A stretch of DNA of 64,000 nucleotides, from contig JAIESX010000001.1 of the NCBI GenBank assembly GCA_019745555.1, forward strand, positions 310,001 through 374,000, in the 5' to 3' direction. Positions 1 through 8,799 of this stretch are shown here, piece after piece; within the stretch, counting starts at the first letter, position 1, and the number at the start of each line of letters is the position of its first letter. Made by a program: the position numbers and the translations under genes. The DNA comes from Burkholderiaceae bacterium. GTDB taxonomy: Bacteria; Pseudomonadota; Gammaproteobacteria; Burkholderiales; Burkholderiaceae_C. The notes below the pieces were generated by a model that saw only the letters and a list, made by a program, of their open reading frames with translations, was not told the origin of the DNA and searched no databases.

Positions 1-705
1 GCGCACCAGCGGGTCGTCGAGGATCTTGTCGGTGGTGGCGCCCGTGAGTGCGCTCACGGGGTTCACGGTCATATTGCCCCAGAGCTTGTACCAGATGTCC
101 TTCTGGATCTGGGCCGAGAGTTCGGTTTCGAAACCCGCCTGCGTGAGCAGGGCCACGAGCTGCTGCGCCCGCTCGGTCTTCTGGCCCGAGGGCTCGCCGA
201 TGATGAGGCGGTTGCCGAAGTGATGCCGGGCCAGGCCCGGCTCCACGATCGCACTGCTGGCGTGCACCACGCCGCCGACGATGTGCGCCGCCGGAATGCC
301 CGCGGCGATCTCGCCTTTGGGGTCGATGGCCTTGAGCTGGGTGCCGGCAAACTTGTCGCCGAAGCCCTGGAAGAACCACCAGGGCACGCCGTTCATGGCG
401 GTGAGCACCACGGTCTGCGGGCCGAGCAGGGGCCGGATGTGGCGCGCCACCTCGGCCAGCGCCGGCGCCTTGACGGCCACGACCACCAGGTCCTGCACGC
501 CCAGCGCCGCAGGGTCGGCGCTGGCCTGCACGGGCACGGTCAGGGTCTGCCGCTCGAACTGGCAGCGCAGGCCGTGCTGCTGCAGGGCGCTGAGCGTGGC
601 GCCGCGCGCCACCACGCTGACCGAGCAGCCGGCCTGGCCCAGGCGCGTGCCGACCCAGGCGCCGATGGCACCGGCGCCGTAGATGCAGACCTTGCCGAAG
701 CTCAT
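1..705 (-). CDS. 2-dehydropantoate 2-reductase family protein (partial, C-terminus off window)
   Basis: The first 235 residues of a ketopantoate reductase (PanE/ApbA) family protein are visible; the gene runs off the left edge. It starts at ATG 705, preceded by a strong ribosome site (GGAGGAAAG). The N-terminus MSFGKVCIYGAGAIGAWVG carries the GxGxxG NADP-binding loop of a Rossmann fold. The later segment KLWGNMTVNPVSALTG matches the start of the family's helical C-terminal domain, with its Lys-Asn signature. True PanE reduces ketopantoate to pantoate for CoA synthesis. It is the last visible gene of a four-gene operon with a dehydratase, an SDR and a Bug binding protein, so it may instead act on another 2-oxo acid. 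Family assignment is firm; the substrate is not. Confidence 0.85.
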   Translation of the reverse strand, partial: MSFGKVCIYGAGAIGAWVGTRLGQAGCSVSVVARGATLSALQQHGLRCQFERQTLTVPVQASADPAALGVQDLVVVAVKAPALAEVARHIRPLLGPQTVVLTAMNGVPWWFFQGFGDKFAGTQLKAIDPKGEIAAGIPAAHIVGGVVHASSAIVEPGLARHHFGNRLIIGEPSGQKTERAQQLVALLTQAGFETELSAQIQKDIWYKLWGNMTVNPVSALTGATTDKILDDPLVR

Positions 706-769
706 GTGATCTTTCCTCCCTGGCCGCGGACCGGTGCATGCCGGCCCGTGGCTTCGTGCACGCTGACCG

Positions 770-1759
770 TCAGGCGTCGGCGGTGAAACCGATGGACTTG
801 ACGATGGGTGCCCACTTGGCTGTGTCCTGCTTGAGCAGCTCCACCAGCTCGGCGGGGTTGTTGGACATGGCTTCCAGGCCGAAGACGGCCAGGCCGTCGA
901 TCACATCCTTGGAAGCCAGCGCGGTCTTGAGGGCCGAGTTCATGCGGTTCACGAGGGCCGCGTCGGCCTTCGGGGGCAGGAAGAAGGCGAACCACTCGCT
1001 GTGCGTCAGCTCCTTGAAGCCCTGCTCGGCATAGGTGGGCACATCCGGGGCGAAGCGGTTGCGCTTGCTGCCCGAGGTGGCGAGGATGCGGATCCTGCCG
1101 GTGGCCAGGTGCTGGGTGATGTCGCCGATGGGGCCACTCACCGCGGCGATCTGCCCGCCCAGCAGGTCCTGCATGGCAGGCTGGGTGCCGCGGTAGGCCG
1201 CATGCTTGAGGTCGATGCCCGCACTCTTGCCCAGCAGCGCGCCCACGAAGTGCGGCGTGGAGCCGGCGGCCGGCGAACCGAAGTTGGCCTGCGTCGGGTT
1301 GGCCTTGGCCCAGCTCACGAAGTCGGCCAGGGTCTTGACGCTGGCCGGCACCATCGGGCCGACGGCGAGGCCGAAGTCGAACACGCAGGCCAGGGTCACG
1401 GGGGTGACGTCAGCCACGGGGTCGTAGGGCAGCTTCTTGTAGATGTGCGGGTAGATGGTGAACATCGAGGTCGGCGACTGCAGCAGCGTCGTGCCGTCGG
1501 CCGGCTGACCCTTGATGAACTGGATGGCGATCTGGCCGCCGGCGCCGGTGCGGTTCTCGACCACCACGGTCTTGGCGTAGGAGCCGGTCAGGCCCGTGCC
1601 CACACGGCGGCAGGTGTTGTCGGACGTGCCGCCGGCCGCGAAGCCGGTGACGATCTTCAGCGTGTCGATCTGGGCCTGGGCCCAGGCCTGCTGGCCGATG
1701 CTGGCCAGCAGCGCGGCGGCGCCCGTGGACTGGATGAGGTGGCGGCGTTGGATGCTCAT
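770..1759 (-). CDS. Bug family (TctC-type) solute-binding protein
   Basis: A 329-residue periplasmic binding protein of the Bug/TctC family, the binding component linked to tripartite tricarboxylate transporters. The N-terminus has RRHLIQS followed by a hydrophobic stretch and cleavage near AWAQA, so it is exported, perhaps by Tat. Family features include TLKIVTGFAAGGTSDN near the mature N-terminus and ENRTGAGGQIA around residue 67. The ribosome site is AGGAGA. No TctA/TctB membrane subunits are seen in the window. Such orphan Bug proteins are very numerous in Burkholderiales and use permeases encoded elsewhere. It lies between the dehydratase and the ketopantoate-reductase-like gene, which suggests it binds the organic acid this operon metabolises (inference). 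Confidence 0.9.
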   Translation of the reverse strand: MSIQRRHLIQSTGAAALLASIGQQAWAQAQIDTLKIVTGFAAGGTSDNTCRRVGTGLTGSYAKTVVVENRTGAGGQIAIQFIKGQPADGTTLLQSPTSMFTIYPHIYKKLPYDPVADVTPVTLACVFDFGLAVGPMVPASVKTLADFVSWAKANPTQANFGSPAAGSTPHFVGALLGKSAGIDLKHAAYRGTQPAMQDLLGGQIAAVSGPIGDITQHLATGRIRILATSGSKRNRFAPDVPTYAEQGFKELTHSEWFAFFLPPKADAALVNRMNSALKTALASKDVIDGLAVFGLEAMSNNPAELVELLKQDTAKWAPIVKSIGFTADA

Positions 1760-1792
1760 GTCTGTCTCCTAGTGAAGAGTGAGGTGAATTTC

Positions 1793-3514
1793 TCAGGAAC
1801 CGTCGCGCAGCCAGGTGACCGGGCCCGAGTGGGTGACCGCGCCCTGGTGGCTGGGGCGTACTAAGCGTGCATATTTTTCCAGCAGACCGCCCTGGGCGAC
1901 CCCCGTGTTTACCTTGACATCCGCCAGCCGGCGGGCGATTTCCTCGGGGCTGAGCTCCACCGTGATGCTGCGCGTGGGCGCGCGGGCGTCGATGGCGATC
2001 ATGTCCCCATCGCGCAGTGCGGCTATCGGTCCCCGGTCGGCCGCCTCGGGCCCGGCGTAGCCGATGCACAGGCCACGCGTGGCGCCCGAAAAGCGGCCGT
2101 CGGTCAGCAGCGCCACCTTGTCGCCCATGCCCTGGCCGTAGAGCAGGGCGGTGATGCCCAGCATCTCGCGCATGCCCGGGCTGCCCTTGGGCCCTTCGTT
2201 GCGGATCACGATCACGTCCCCCGGCCGATAGCGCATGGCCTGTACGGCGGCCTGGGCCTCCTCTTCCGATTCGAAGACGCGCGCCGGCCCGCGGTGCACC
2301 AGGGTCTTGAGGCCCGCGGTCTTGAGCAGCGCGCCGTCGGGGCAGAGGTTGCCCTTGAGCACGGCCAGTCCGCCGTCCTTCGAGAGTGCGTCCTCGAAGC
2401 GGCGCACGACCTTGCCGTCCGGGTCGTTGGCGTCGGCGATCTCCTCGGCCAGGGTGCGGCCGGTCCAGGTCAGCGTGTCGCCATGCAGGTGCCCGCTCCT
2501 GAGCAGCTCGCGCAGCACCACTGCCGCGCCGCCGATGTAGTACATGTCGCGCGCCAGGTATTTGCCGCCCGGGCGCAGGTCGGCGATCAGCGGCGTACGC
2601 GCAAAGACCTCGGCCACGTCATCGAGGTGGAAGGAGATGCCGGCCTCGTGCGCGATGGCCGGGATGTGCAGGGCCGCGTTGGTCGAGCCACCCGTGGCCG
2701 AGACCACGGCACAGGCGTTCTCCAGCGCCTTGCGTGTGACCACGTCACGCGGCAGTGGCGCCTCGCCCATCACGGCCTGCATCAGCTGCCTGGCCGCGCG
2801 ACGCATCAGCGGCGCGCGTTCGCTGAAGACCGCGGGCACCATGCTGGAGCCGATGGGTGCCAGGCCCAGGGCCTCGGAGACCATGCCCATGGTGTTGGCC
2901 GTGAACTGGCCCGCGCAGGCGCCGGCGGTGGGCAGGCAGGCCTGGCTGATGGCGTCCAGTTCGGCGTGCGTGGCGTCGCCGGCCAGCACCTTGCCGATGG
3001 TCTCGTAGGTGTCGACCACGTTCAGGTCGCGCCCGTCCACGCCCGGCGTCTGGCCCGGCAGGGCCGAGCCGCCGTGCACGAAGACGCTGGGTACATTGCA
3101 GCGCACCATGCCCATCATCAGGCCGGGCAGGTTCTTGTCGCAGGCGCCGATGCCGAAGATGCCGTCCCACTGGTGGCCGCGCACCGAGGCCTCCACGCTG
3201 TCGGCAATCAGCTCGCGGGAGATCAGCGAGAAGCGCATGCCCGAGTGCGCCATGGTCAGGCCGTCGGAGACCGAGACCACGGGGCATTCGTGCGGCGTGC
3301 CGCCACCAGCGTAGATGCCGGTCTTCGCATGCTGGGCCTGCTCGCGCAGGTTGAGGTTGCAGGGGCTCATCTCGCCGCCGGTGTGGAAGACGCCGATGTG
3401 CGGGCGGGCGATGTCTTCCTCGTCCTGACCCAGGGCGTGCAGGAAGCTGCGCGTGGTGGCACGCAGCGTGCCGTCGTAGATGGTGGCGGAGCGGAACTTC
3501 TTCTTGTCAGTCAT
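1793..3514 (-). CDS. IlvD/Edd family dehydratase
   Basis: A 573-residue iron-sulfur dehydratase of the IlvD/Edd family, which removes water from 2,3-dihydroxy acids or sugar acids to give 2-keto-3-deoxy products. The three expected cluster cysteines are at C52 (MSPCNLNL), C125 (GACDKNLPG) and C200 (AGACAGQF). K127, directly after the second cysteine and an Asp, matches the metal-binding lysine. The segment SLISRELIADSVE resembles true dihydroxy-acid dehydratase. The full family length is present and the ribosome site is AGGATG. It starts 15 nt after the SDR gene ends, so the two are probably co-transcribed. Its setting with an SDR, a Bug protein and a ketopantoate-reductase homologue fits catabolism of a sugar acid better than branched-chain amino acid synthesis, but the sequence alone does not decide. 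Confidence 0.88.
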   Translation of the reverse strand: MTDKKKFRSATIYDGTLRATTRSFLHALGQDEEDIARPHIGVFHTGGEMSPCNLNLREQAQHAKTGIYAGGGTPHECPVVSVSDGLTMAHSGMRFSLISRELIADSVEASVRGHQWDGIFGIGACDKNLPGLMMGMVRCNVPSVFVHGGSALPGQTPGVDGRDLNVVDTYETIGKVLAGDATHAELDAISQACLPTAGACAGQFTANTMGMVSEALGLAPIGSSMVPAVFSERAPLMRRAARQLMQAVMGEAPLPRDVVTRKALENACAVVSATGGSTNAALHIPAIAHEAGISFHLDDVAEVFARTPLIADLRPGGKYLARDMYYIGGAAVVLRELLRSGHLHGDTLTWTGRTLAEEIADANDPDGKVVRRFEDALSKDGGLAVLKGNLCPDGALLKTAGLKTLVHRGPARVFESEEEAQAAVQAMRYRPGDVIVIRNEGPKGSPGMREMLGITALLYGQGMGDKVALLTDGRFSGATRGLCIGYAGPEAADRGPIAALRDGDMIAIDARAPTRSITVELSPEEIARRLADVKVNTGVAQGGLLEKYARLVRPSHQGAVTHSGPVTWLRDGS

Positions 3515-3529
3515 GCATACATCCTGCGT

Positions 3530-4306
3530 TCAACCGGCATTGAGGTGCAGGCCATTGTCCAGGGGGATCACGGTGCCCGTCATGCCGGGCGCGCGTTCGG
3601 TGAGGAAGCAGGCCAGTGCGGCCACTTCCTCGGCTTGGGAGACGCGCCGCAGCGGCGAGCTCTCGGTCTGTATCTGCAGCACCTCGGCGTGGCGCGTCGC
3701 GTCCAGCACGCGGCTGGGCAGGCCGCCGTCGACGAAGCCCGGCGCAATCGCGTTCACGCGGACCTGCGGGCCCAGCGCGCGCGCCAGTGACAGCGTCAGC
3801 GTGTTGACCGCGCCCTTGGAGGCCGCGTAGGCCATGGACGAGCCGCGCCCGATGAGGCCGCCAATGGACGAGATGTTGACCACGCTGCCGCGACCACTGG
3901 CCTTCAGGGCCGGCGCGCAGGCGCGGGTCATGCGGTACAGGCCCACGGTGTTCACGTCGTAGGTGCGGTGGAATTCCTCGGGCGTCAGCGCCTCGAGGTC
4001 GGTGTGCGGGATGAAACGCGTGGTGCCCGCGCAGTTGATCAGCGCGTCGATGCGGCCGAACTTCTGCAGTGCACCCTGCACGAAGGCCGCGCAGCTCTCG
4101 TCCTGGCTCACGTCCAGGTGCAGCAGCAGCGGGCTCATGCCATGCGCTTCGCATTCGGTGGCCACGTCGAGCAGGGCCACGCGGTTGGTCTCGTCCAGCC
4201 AGCTCAGGGCCAGGTCCCAGCCGTGGGCCGCGAACTCGCGTGCACAGGCCGCGCCTATGCCGGTGGCGGCGCCGGTGATGAGGCAGACGAGGCGGGGGCT
4301 GGACAT
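3530..4306 (-). CDS. SDR family oxidoreductase
   Basis: A classical short-chain dehydrogenase of 258 residues, counted from the ATG at 4306. An in-frame upstream ATG at 4372 would add 22 residues with no family similarity, so I prefer the internal start. The nucleotide-binding motif is TGAATGIG near the N-terminus. The NxAG motif appears as NCAG, the catalytic serine lies in NISSIGG, and the YxxxK pair is YAASK. The C-terminal region ends in GTVIPLDNGLHLNAG, typical of 3-ketoacyl-reductase-like SDRs. It is the first gene of the minus-strand operon running to the window edge and diverges from radA. Probably oxidises a sugar, lactone or hydroxy acid upstream of the dehydratase step (inference). 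Confidence 0.88.
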   Translation of the reverse strand: MSSPRLVCLITGAATGIGAACAREFAAHGWDLALSWLDETNRVALLDVATECEAHGMSPLLLHLDVSQDESCAAFVQGALQKFGRIDALINCAGTTRFIPHTDLEALTPEEFHRTYDVNTVGLYRMTRACAPALKASGRGSVVNISSIGGLIGRGSSMAYAASKGAVNTLTLSLARALGPQVRVNAIAPGFVDGGLPSRVLDATRHAEVLQIQTESSPLRRVSQAEEVAALACFLTERAPGMTGTVIPLDNGLHLNAG

Positions 4307-4415
4307 GAGGCTGGGCAAAAGCCTGTGGAGCTTAAGCGAGACCGATGACGCGCGCGTCACCCTGGTCGGCATTGGGCGGCTGTGATTTCATACAGTATTG
4401 AGCTACCATAGGCGC

Positions 4416-5783
4416 ATGGCCAAGGAAAAAACCCTCTACAGCTGCAACGAGTGTGGCGGCACCAGCCCCAAGTGGCTGGGCAAGTGCCCGCACTGCAATG
4501 CCTGGAACTCGCTGGTCGAGACCGTGGCCGAAAGCACGGCGCCCGCCAGGAACCGCTTTGCAGCATTGGCCAAGACGGCCGAGGTCGCCACCCTGGCCGA
4601 CATCGAGGCCTCCGACGTGGACCGCACGCCCACGGGCCAGGATGAGCTGGACCGCGTGCTCGGCGGCGGCATCGTCGAAGGCGGCGTGGTGCTGATCGGC
4701 GGCGACCCGGGCATCGGCAAGTCCACGCTGCTGCTCCAGGCGCTGGACGCGCTGCAGCGCGCGGGCCACAAGACGCTCTACGTCACGGGTGAGGAAAGCG
4801 GCGCTCAAGTTGCGCTGCGCGCGCGCCGTCTGGGCCTGGACGGCTCGCAGGTGCAGGTGTTGGCCGAGATCCAGCTCGAGAAGATCCTCGCCACGCTGGA
4901 CGTGCAGCAACCGGCGATTGCCGTGATCGATTCCATCCAGACCGTGTACTCGGAACAGCTCACCTCCGCGCCCGGCTCCGTAGCCCAGGTGCGCGAATGC
5001 GCGGCGCACCTCACGCGCGCGGCCAAGGCCGGCGGCACGGCCATCGTGCTCGTGGGCCACGTCACCAAGGAGGGCGCGCTGGCCGGCCCGCGTGTGCTCG
5101 AGCACATGGTGGACACGGTGCTTTATTTCGAGGGCGACACGCATTCAAGCTTCCGCCTGATCCGCGCCATCAAGAACCGCTTCGGCGCGGTCAACGAGAT
5201 CGGCGTCTTCGCGATGACGGAGAAGGGGCTCAAGGGCGTGAGCAACCCCAGCGCCATCTTTCTCTCGCAGCACGCCGAGCCCGTGCCCGGCAGCTGCGTG
5301 ATGGTCACGCTCGAGGGTACGCGCCCCATGCTGGTGGAGATCCAGGCTCTGGTGGACAGTGGTGGTCCGTCGCCGCGCCGCCTCTCCGTCGGCCTGGACC
5401 GGGATCGCCTGGCCATGCTGCTGGCTGTGCTGCACCGGCACGCCGGCGTGGCCTGCCTGGACCAGGACGTCTTCGTCAACGCCGTGGGCGGCGTGCGCAT
5501 CAGCGAGCCGGCGGCCGACCTGGCCGTGATGCTGGCCATCACGTCGTCGTTGAAAGGTCGAGCCCTGCCCAAGGGGTTTCTGGCTTTCGGTGAAGTGGGT
5601 CTGGCCGGTGAGGTGCGGCCCGCGCCGCGCGGGCAGGAGCGCCTGAAGGAAGCCGCCAAGCTGGGCTTTTCCGTCGCCGTGGTGCCCAAGGCGAATGCGC
5701 CCAAGAAGGCCATCGAGGGTCTGACCATCCATGCCGTGGAGCGCGTGGAGGAGGCGCTGCAGGTGCTGCGGACCCTGGAGTGA
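4416..5783 (+). CDS. radA: DNA repair protein RadA
   Basis: A 455-residue RadA (Sms), a RecA-like ATPase that promotes branch migration of recombination intermediates. In order: an N-terminal C4 zinc finger (CNECGG ... KCPHCNAW, residues 9-29), a Walker A motif GGDPGIGKST near residue 95, the RadA-specific KNRFG motif, and a C-terminal Lon-protease-like domain. ATG 4416 was chosen because homologues begin MAKEKTLYSCNECG; an upstream ATG at 4398 adds six residues. The upstream sequence lacks a clear ribosome site. It diverges from the SDR gene across about 110 bp. Length and motifs are all as expected. Confidence 0.98.
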   Translation: MAKEKTLYSCNECGGTSPKWLGKCPHCNAWNSLVETVAESTAPARNRFAALAKTAEVATLADIEASDVDRTPTGQDELDRVLGGGIVEGGVVLIGGDPGIGKSTLLLQALDALQRAGHKTLYVTGEESGAQVALRARRLGLDGSQVQVLAEIQLEKILATLDVQQPAIAVIDSIQTVYSEQLTSAPGSVAQVRECAAHLTRAAKAGGTAIVLVGHVTKEGALAGPRVLEHMVDTVLYFEGDTHSSFRLIRAIKNRFGAVNEIGVFAMTEKGLKGVSNPSAIFLSQHAEPVPGSCVMVTLEGTRPMLVEIQALVDSGGPSPRRLSVGLDRDRLAMLLAVLHRHAGVACLDQDVFVNAVGGVRISEPAADLAVMLAITSSLKGRALPKGFLAFGEVGLAGEVRPAPRGQERLKEAAKLGFSVAVVPKANAPKKAIEGLTIHAVERVEEALQVLRTLE

Positions 5784-5815
5784 TTTCTACAATGGCAGCC
5801 TGCACAGGAGCTGCC

Positions 5816-6223
5816 ATGTCCCAACTGACCCTCACCACTGCCCGCGACCTGATCACCCAGGCCATGGCGTATGCCACCGAGAATTTCAAGAAACCGGTCT
5901 GCGTCTCGGTCTGCGACGCCACGGGCCTGCTGCTGGCCTTTGTGCGCATGGACGGCGCGCCGGTGCGCAGCGTAGCGATTTCGCAGGGCAAGGGCTACAG
6001 CGCGGCGCGCATGGGGGTGACGACGCAGGCCGTGCTGGAGCGTCTGCACCGCGAGCACATCGAAATCGGCTACTTCTGCGACCCGCTGCTCACGGCTCTG
6101 CCCGGCGGCTCGCCGCTCAAGGACAAGGATGGCGTGCTGCGCGGCGCCATCGGCGTCAGCGGCCTGACCTCGGCGGAGGACCAGCAGGTGACGGACTACA
6201 TCGCGGCCAAGTTCGCGGCATGA
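5816..6223 (+). CDS. GlcG/HbpS family heme-degrading-type protein
   Basis: A 135-residue protein of the GlcG/HbpS-like (DUF336) family. It starts at ATG 5816, well placed behind CAGGAG; an earlier in-frame ATG at 5780 overlaps the end of radA and is less likely. Typical family segments are LTTARDLITQAMAYA, a central VRMDGAP and the C-terminal GAIGVSGLTSAEDQQV. Family members bind heme or small acids, or accompany glycolate metabolism, and many have no known role. Its stop codon overlaps the start of the following aldo/keto reductase (ATGA), so the two are translationally coupled. Confidence 0.85.
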   Translation: MSQLTLTTARDLITQAMAYATENFKKPVCVSVCDATGLLLAFVRMDGAPVRSVAISQGKGYSAARMGVTTQAVLERLHREHIEIGYFCDPLLTALPGGSPLKDKDGVLRGAIGVSGLTSAEDQQVTDYIAAKFAA

Positions 6224-7053
6224 AACAGGTGCGTCTGCCCTCGGGTGAACTGGTGCCAGCCCTGGGCCAGGGCAGCTGGTACATGGGCGAGGACCACGGC
6301 GCGCGCAAGGCGGAGGTTGCGGCCTTGCAGCTGGGCCTGGACCTGGGCCTGACGCTGGTCGACACCGCCGAGATGTATGCCGAAGGTGGCGCTGAGGAGG
6401 TGGTCGGTGAGGCCATCGCGGGCCGCCGCGATGAAGTCTTTCTCGTCAGCAAGGTCTATCCGCACAACGCCTCGCGCCTCGGAGTCGCTGCGGCCTGTGA
6501 GCGCAGCCTCAAGCGCCTCAAGACCGACCGCATCGACCTCTATCTGCTGCACTGGCGCGGGCAACACCCGCTGGCCGAGACCGTGGCCGGTTTCGAGGCC
6601 CTGCAGCGCGCGGGCAAGATCCGCCACTGGGGCGTGAGTAACCTCGATCTGGACGACATGCGCGAGCTCGCGGCCGTGCCCGGCGGCGGGGCTTGCGCTG
6701 CCAACCAGCTGCTCTACAACCTGAGCCGTCGCGGCATCGAGTGGGATCTGCTCCCCTGGCTGCGCGAGCGCGGCATGCCCGTCATGGCCTATTCGCCCAT
6801 CGAGCAGGCGCGACTGTTGCGCCATCCGGGGCTCAAGGGCTTTGCACAGCGCCACGGCATGACGCCGGCACAGGCCGCGCTGGCCTGGCTGCTGGGGCAG
6901 GAAGGTGTGGTCGCCATCCCCAAGTCGGCCAGCGCCGCCCATGTGCGCGAGAACGCCGCGGCGCGCGAGCTGGTGCTCGACGCGGCCCAGCGCGCCGAGC
7001 TCGACCGGCTGTTCGCCCCGCCCACCGGACCGTCGGCCCTGGAGATGCTCTGA
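6220..7053 (+). CDS. aldo/keto reductase
   Basis: A 277-residue aldo/keto reductase, an NADPH-dependent TIM-barrel enzyme reducing aldehydes and ketones. The catalytic tetrad is visible as Asp and Tyr in LVDTAEMYAEG, Lys in VSKVYP, and His in LLHWRG. The cofactor-binding region near the C-terminus includes AIPKSASAAHV. The start is ATG 6220, overlapping the previous stop codon. Family identity is firm; the physiological substrate is unknown. Confidence 0.92.
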   Translation: MKQVRLPSGELVPALGQGSWYMGEDHGARKAEVAALQLGLDLGLTLVDTAEMYAEGGAEEVVGEAIAGRRDEVFLVSKVYPHNASRLGVAAACERSLKRLKTDRIDLYLLHWRGQHPLAETVAGFEALQRAGKIRHWGVSNLDLDDMRELAAVPGGGACAANQLLYNLSRRGIEWDLLPWLRERGMPVMAYSPIEQARLLRHPGLKGFAQRHGMTPAQAALAWLLGQEGVVAIPKSASAAHVRENAAARELVLDAAQRAELDRLFAPPTGPSALEML

Positions 7054-7066
7054 GACAATCGGGGGC

Positions 7067-7507
7067 ATGTCTCTCCAGAAAATCCTGCTTCCCATCGGCG
7101 CCGTGGTGCTCGTCGTCGCCGGTTACCGCTCCTGGGGTTGGGGTGGGGTGGCCTTCGCCGTGGGCGCGCTGACGCTCTGGCTGATGCTGCATTTCACCCG
7201 CCTCATGACCATCCTCAAGCGCGCGGCCAACATGCCCCTGGGCTATGTGGGCAGCGCCGTGATGCTGCAGGCCAAGCTCAAGCCCAAGATGACGCTGATG
7301 CACGTGATCGCCATGACGCGTTCGCTCGGCGTGCAGCTCAGCCCGCCCGACACCCAGCCCGAGCAGTTCCGCTGGACCGACCCCTCGGACGCCTCGGTCA
7401 CCTGTGATTTTCAGGACGGCAAGCTGGTGCGCTGGGAATTCCGCCGCCCCGAGCCCCCGGTCGATGCCGGGGTGACCACCCTGCCGGGCCTGCCGCCGGC
7501 CCCGTAA
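7067..7507 (+). CDS. uncharacterised membrane-anchored protein
   Basis: A 146-residue protein I do not recognise. It has two closely spaced hydrophobic segments at residues 6-20 and 25-43 (around VLVVAGYRSW and FAVGALTLWLMLHF). A basic, probably cytosolic, stretch follows (LTRLMTILKRAAN type), then a soluble C-terminal domain with SVTCDFQDGKLVRWEFRR, ending in a proline-rich tail. The start is 13 nt after the aldo/keto reductase stop. ilvE follows after 55 nt. The C-terminal DFQDGKLVRWEF pattern looks like a small beta structure. No function can be inferred from sequence. Confidence 0.75.
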   Translation: MSLQKILLPIGAVVLVVAGYRSWGWGGVAFAVGALTLWLMLHFTRLMTILKRAANMPLGYVGSAVMLQAKLKPKMTLMHVIAMTRSLGVQLSPPDTQPEQFRWTDPSDASVTCDFQDGKLVRWEFRRPEPPVDAGVTTLPGLPPAP

Positions 7508-7562
7508 AATCAGGGTTTTGCGCCGTTTTGTGTCGGCGCTCCCTCTACCCAGGAAAGAACGA

Positions 7563-8501
7563 ATGAGCTCCCTACCGACCTCGATGTCCGACCGCGACGG
7601 CAAAATCTGGATGGACGGCCAACTGGTGGAATGGCGCGACGCCAGGATCCACGTGCTGACCCACACCCTGCACTACGGCTGCGGCGCCTTCGAGGGCGTG
7701 CGGGCCTACAACACGGTCAACGGCACCGCCATCTTCCGCCTGCAGGAGCACACCGAGCGCCTCTTCAACAGCGCCAAGATCCTGCGCATGAAGATTCCCT
7801 TCAGCATGGAGCAGGTCAACGAGGCGCAGAAGGAAGTGGTGCGCGCCAACAAGCTCGAGAGCTGCTACCTGCGCCCGCTGACCTGGATCGGCGACAAGAA
7901 GCTGGGCGTCTCGCCCAAGGGTAACACCATCCACCTGATGGTCGCGGCCTGGGCCTGGGGCGCCTACCTGGGCGAGGAAGGCCTCAAGCGCGGCATCCGC
8001 GTCAAGACCTCGAGCTACACGCGCCACCACGTCAACATCACCATGACGCAGGCCAAGGCGGTGAGCAACTACAGCAACTCCATCCTGGCCAATATGGAAG
8101 CCACGGACGATGGCTACGACGAGGCCCTGCTGCTCGATTCCTCGGGCTTCGTCTCCGAGGGCGCAGGCGAGAACATCTTCATCATCAAGAATGGCGTGAT
8201 CTACACGCCCGACCTCTCGGCCGGTGCGCTCAACGGCATCACGCGAAACACCGTCTTCCACATCGCCAAGGACCTGGGCCTGGAGATCGTGCAGAAGCGC
8301 ATCACGCGCGATGAGGTCTACATCGCCGACGAGGCCTTCTTCACCGGCACCGCCGCGGAAGTCACCCCCATCCGCGAACTCGACCGCGTCGAGATCGGCA
8401 TCGGTTCGCGCGGCCCGATCACGGAGAAGATCCAGAGCGCCTTCTTCGACATCGTGAACGGCCGCAATCCCAAGTACGCCCATTGGCTCACCAAAGTTTG
8501 A
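7563..8501 (+). CDS. ilvE: branched-chain amino acid aminotransferase
   Basis: A 312-residue class IV PLP aminotransferase that interconverts Leu, Ile and Val with their 2-oxo acids. ATG 7563 was chosen because AGGAAAG lies just upstream; an in-frame ATG at 7518 adds 15 unlike residues. MDGQLVEWRDARIHVLTHT and YGCGAFEGVRAY match IlvE. The PLP lysine is in TQAKAVSNYSNS, and the C-terminal cofactor segment is FFTGTAAEVTPI. It is followed after 10 nt by the CHCC zinc-finger gene, so they probably share a transcript. Confidence 0.97.
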   Translation: MSSLPTSMSDRDGKIWMDGQLVEWRDARIHVLTHTLHYGCGAFEGVRAYNTVNGTAIFRLQEHTERLFNSAKILRMKIPFSMEQVNEAQKEVVRANKLESCYLRPLTWIGDKKLGVSPKGNTIHLMVAAWAWGAYLGEEGLKRGIRVKTSSYTRHHVNITMTQAKAVSNYSNSILANMEATDDGYDEALLLDSSGFVSEGAGENIFIIKNGVIYTPDLSAGALNGITRNTVFHIAKDLGLEIVQKRITRDEVYIADEAFFTGTAAEVTPIRELDRVEIGIGSRGPITEKIQSAFFDIVNGRNPKYAHWLTKV

Positions 8502-8511
8502 GGACAAGAAG

Positions 8512-8718
8512 ATGAGCAAGCAGACGGTTGAATTGCTGGCCGCCGACCTGAACCACCAGGGCGGGGTCTACTGCCCCAGCCCCAAGGCGGACATGAAGCT
8601 GTGGAACAGCCATCCCAAGGTCTACCTCGACGTGGCTCACACCGGTGAAGCCAAGTGCCCCTACTGCGGCACCGTCTACAAGCTCAAGGCCGGCGAACAT
8701 TTCGCGGCACATCATTGA
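8512..8718 (+). CDS. small CHCC-type zinc-finger protein
   Basis: A 68-residue protein with the CHCC zinc-binding pattern related to the mitochondrial complex I subunit NDUFS6. The ligands are C21 (VYCPSP), H34 (SHPKVYLD), C49 and C52 (CPYCG). Bacterial members are common in alpha- and betaproteobacteria and lack an assigned role. It starts 10 nt after ilvE, with a purine-rich upstream sequence (GAGGACAAGAAG). The identity is certain at the fold level. Confidence 0.93.
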   Translation: MSKQTVELLAADLNHQGGVYCPSPKADMKLWNSHPKVYLDVAHTGEAKCPYCGTVYKLKAGEHFAAHH

Positions 8719-8799
8719 TCCCCCGCCGCGTCGCGAGCGGGTTGGCAGCGCGAAGCCGCGCAGCGAACGACGAGGCATACCTGGAAAGGTAGACGAGGA

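Noticed and set aside
2294-3790. Plus-strand open frame of 498 codons opposite the IlvD/Edd gene
   Set aside because: Shadow of a minus-strand gene with clear catalytic motifs; no recognisable domain and a skewed composition.
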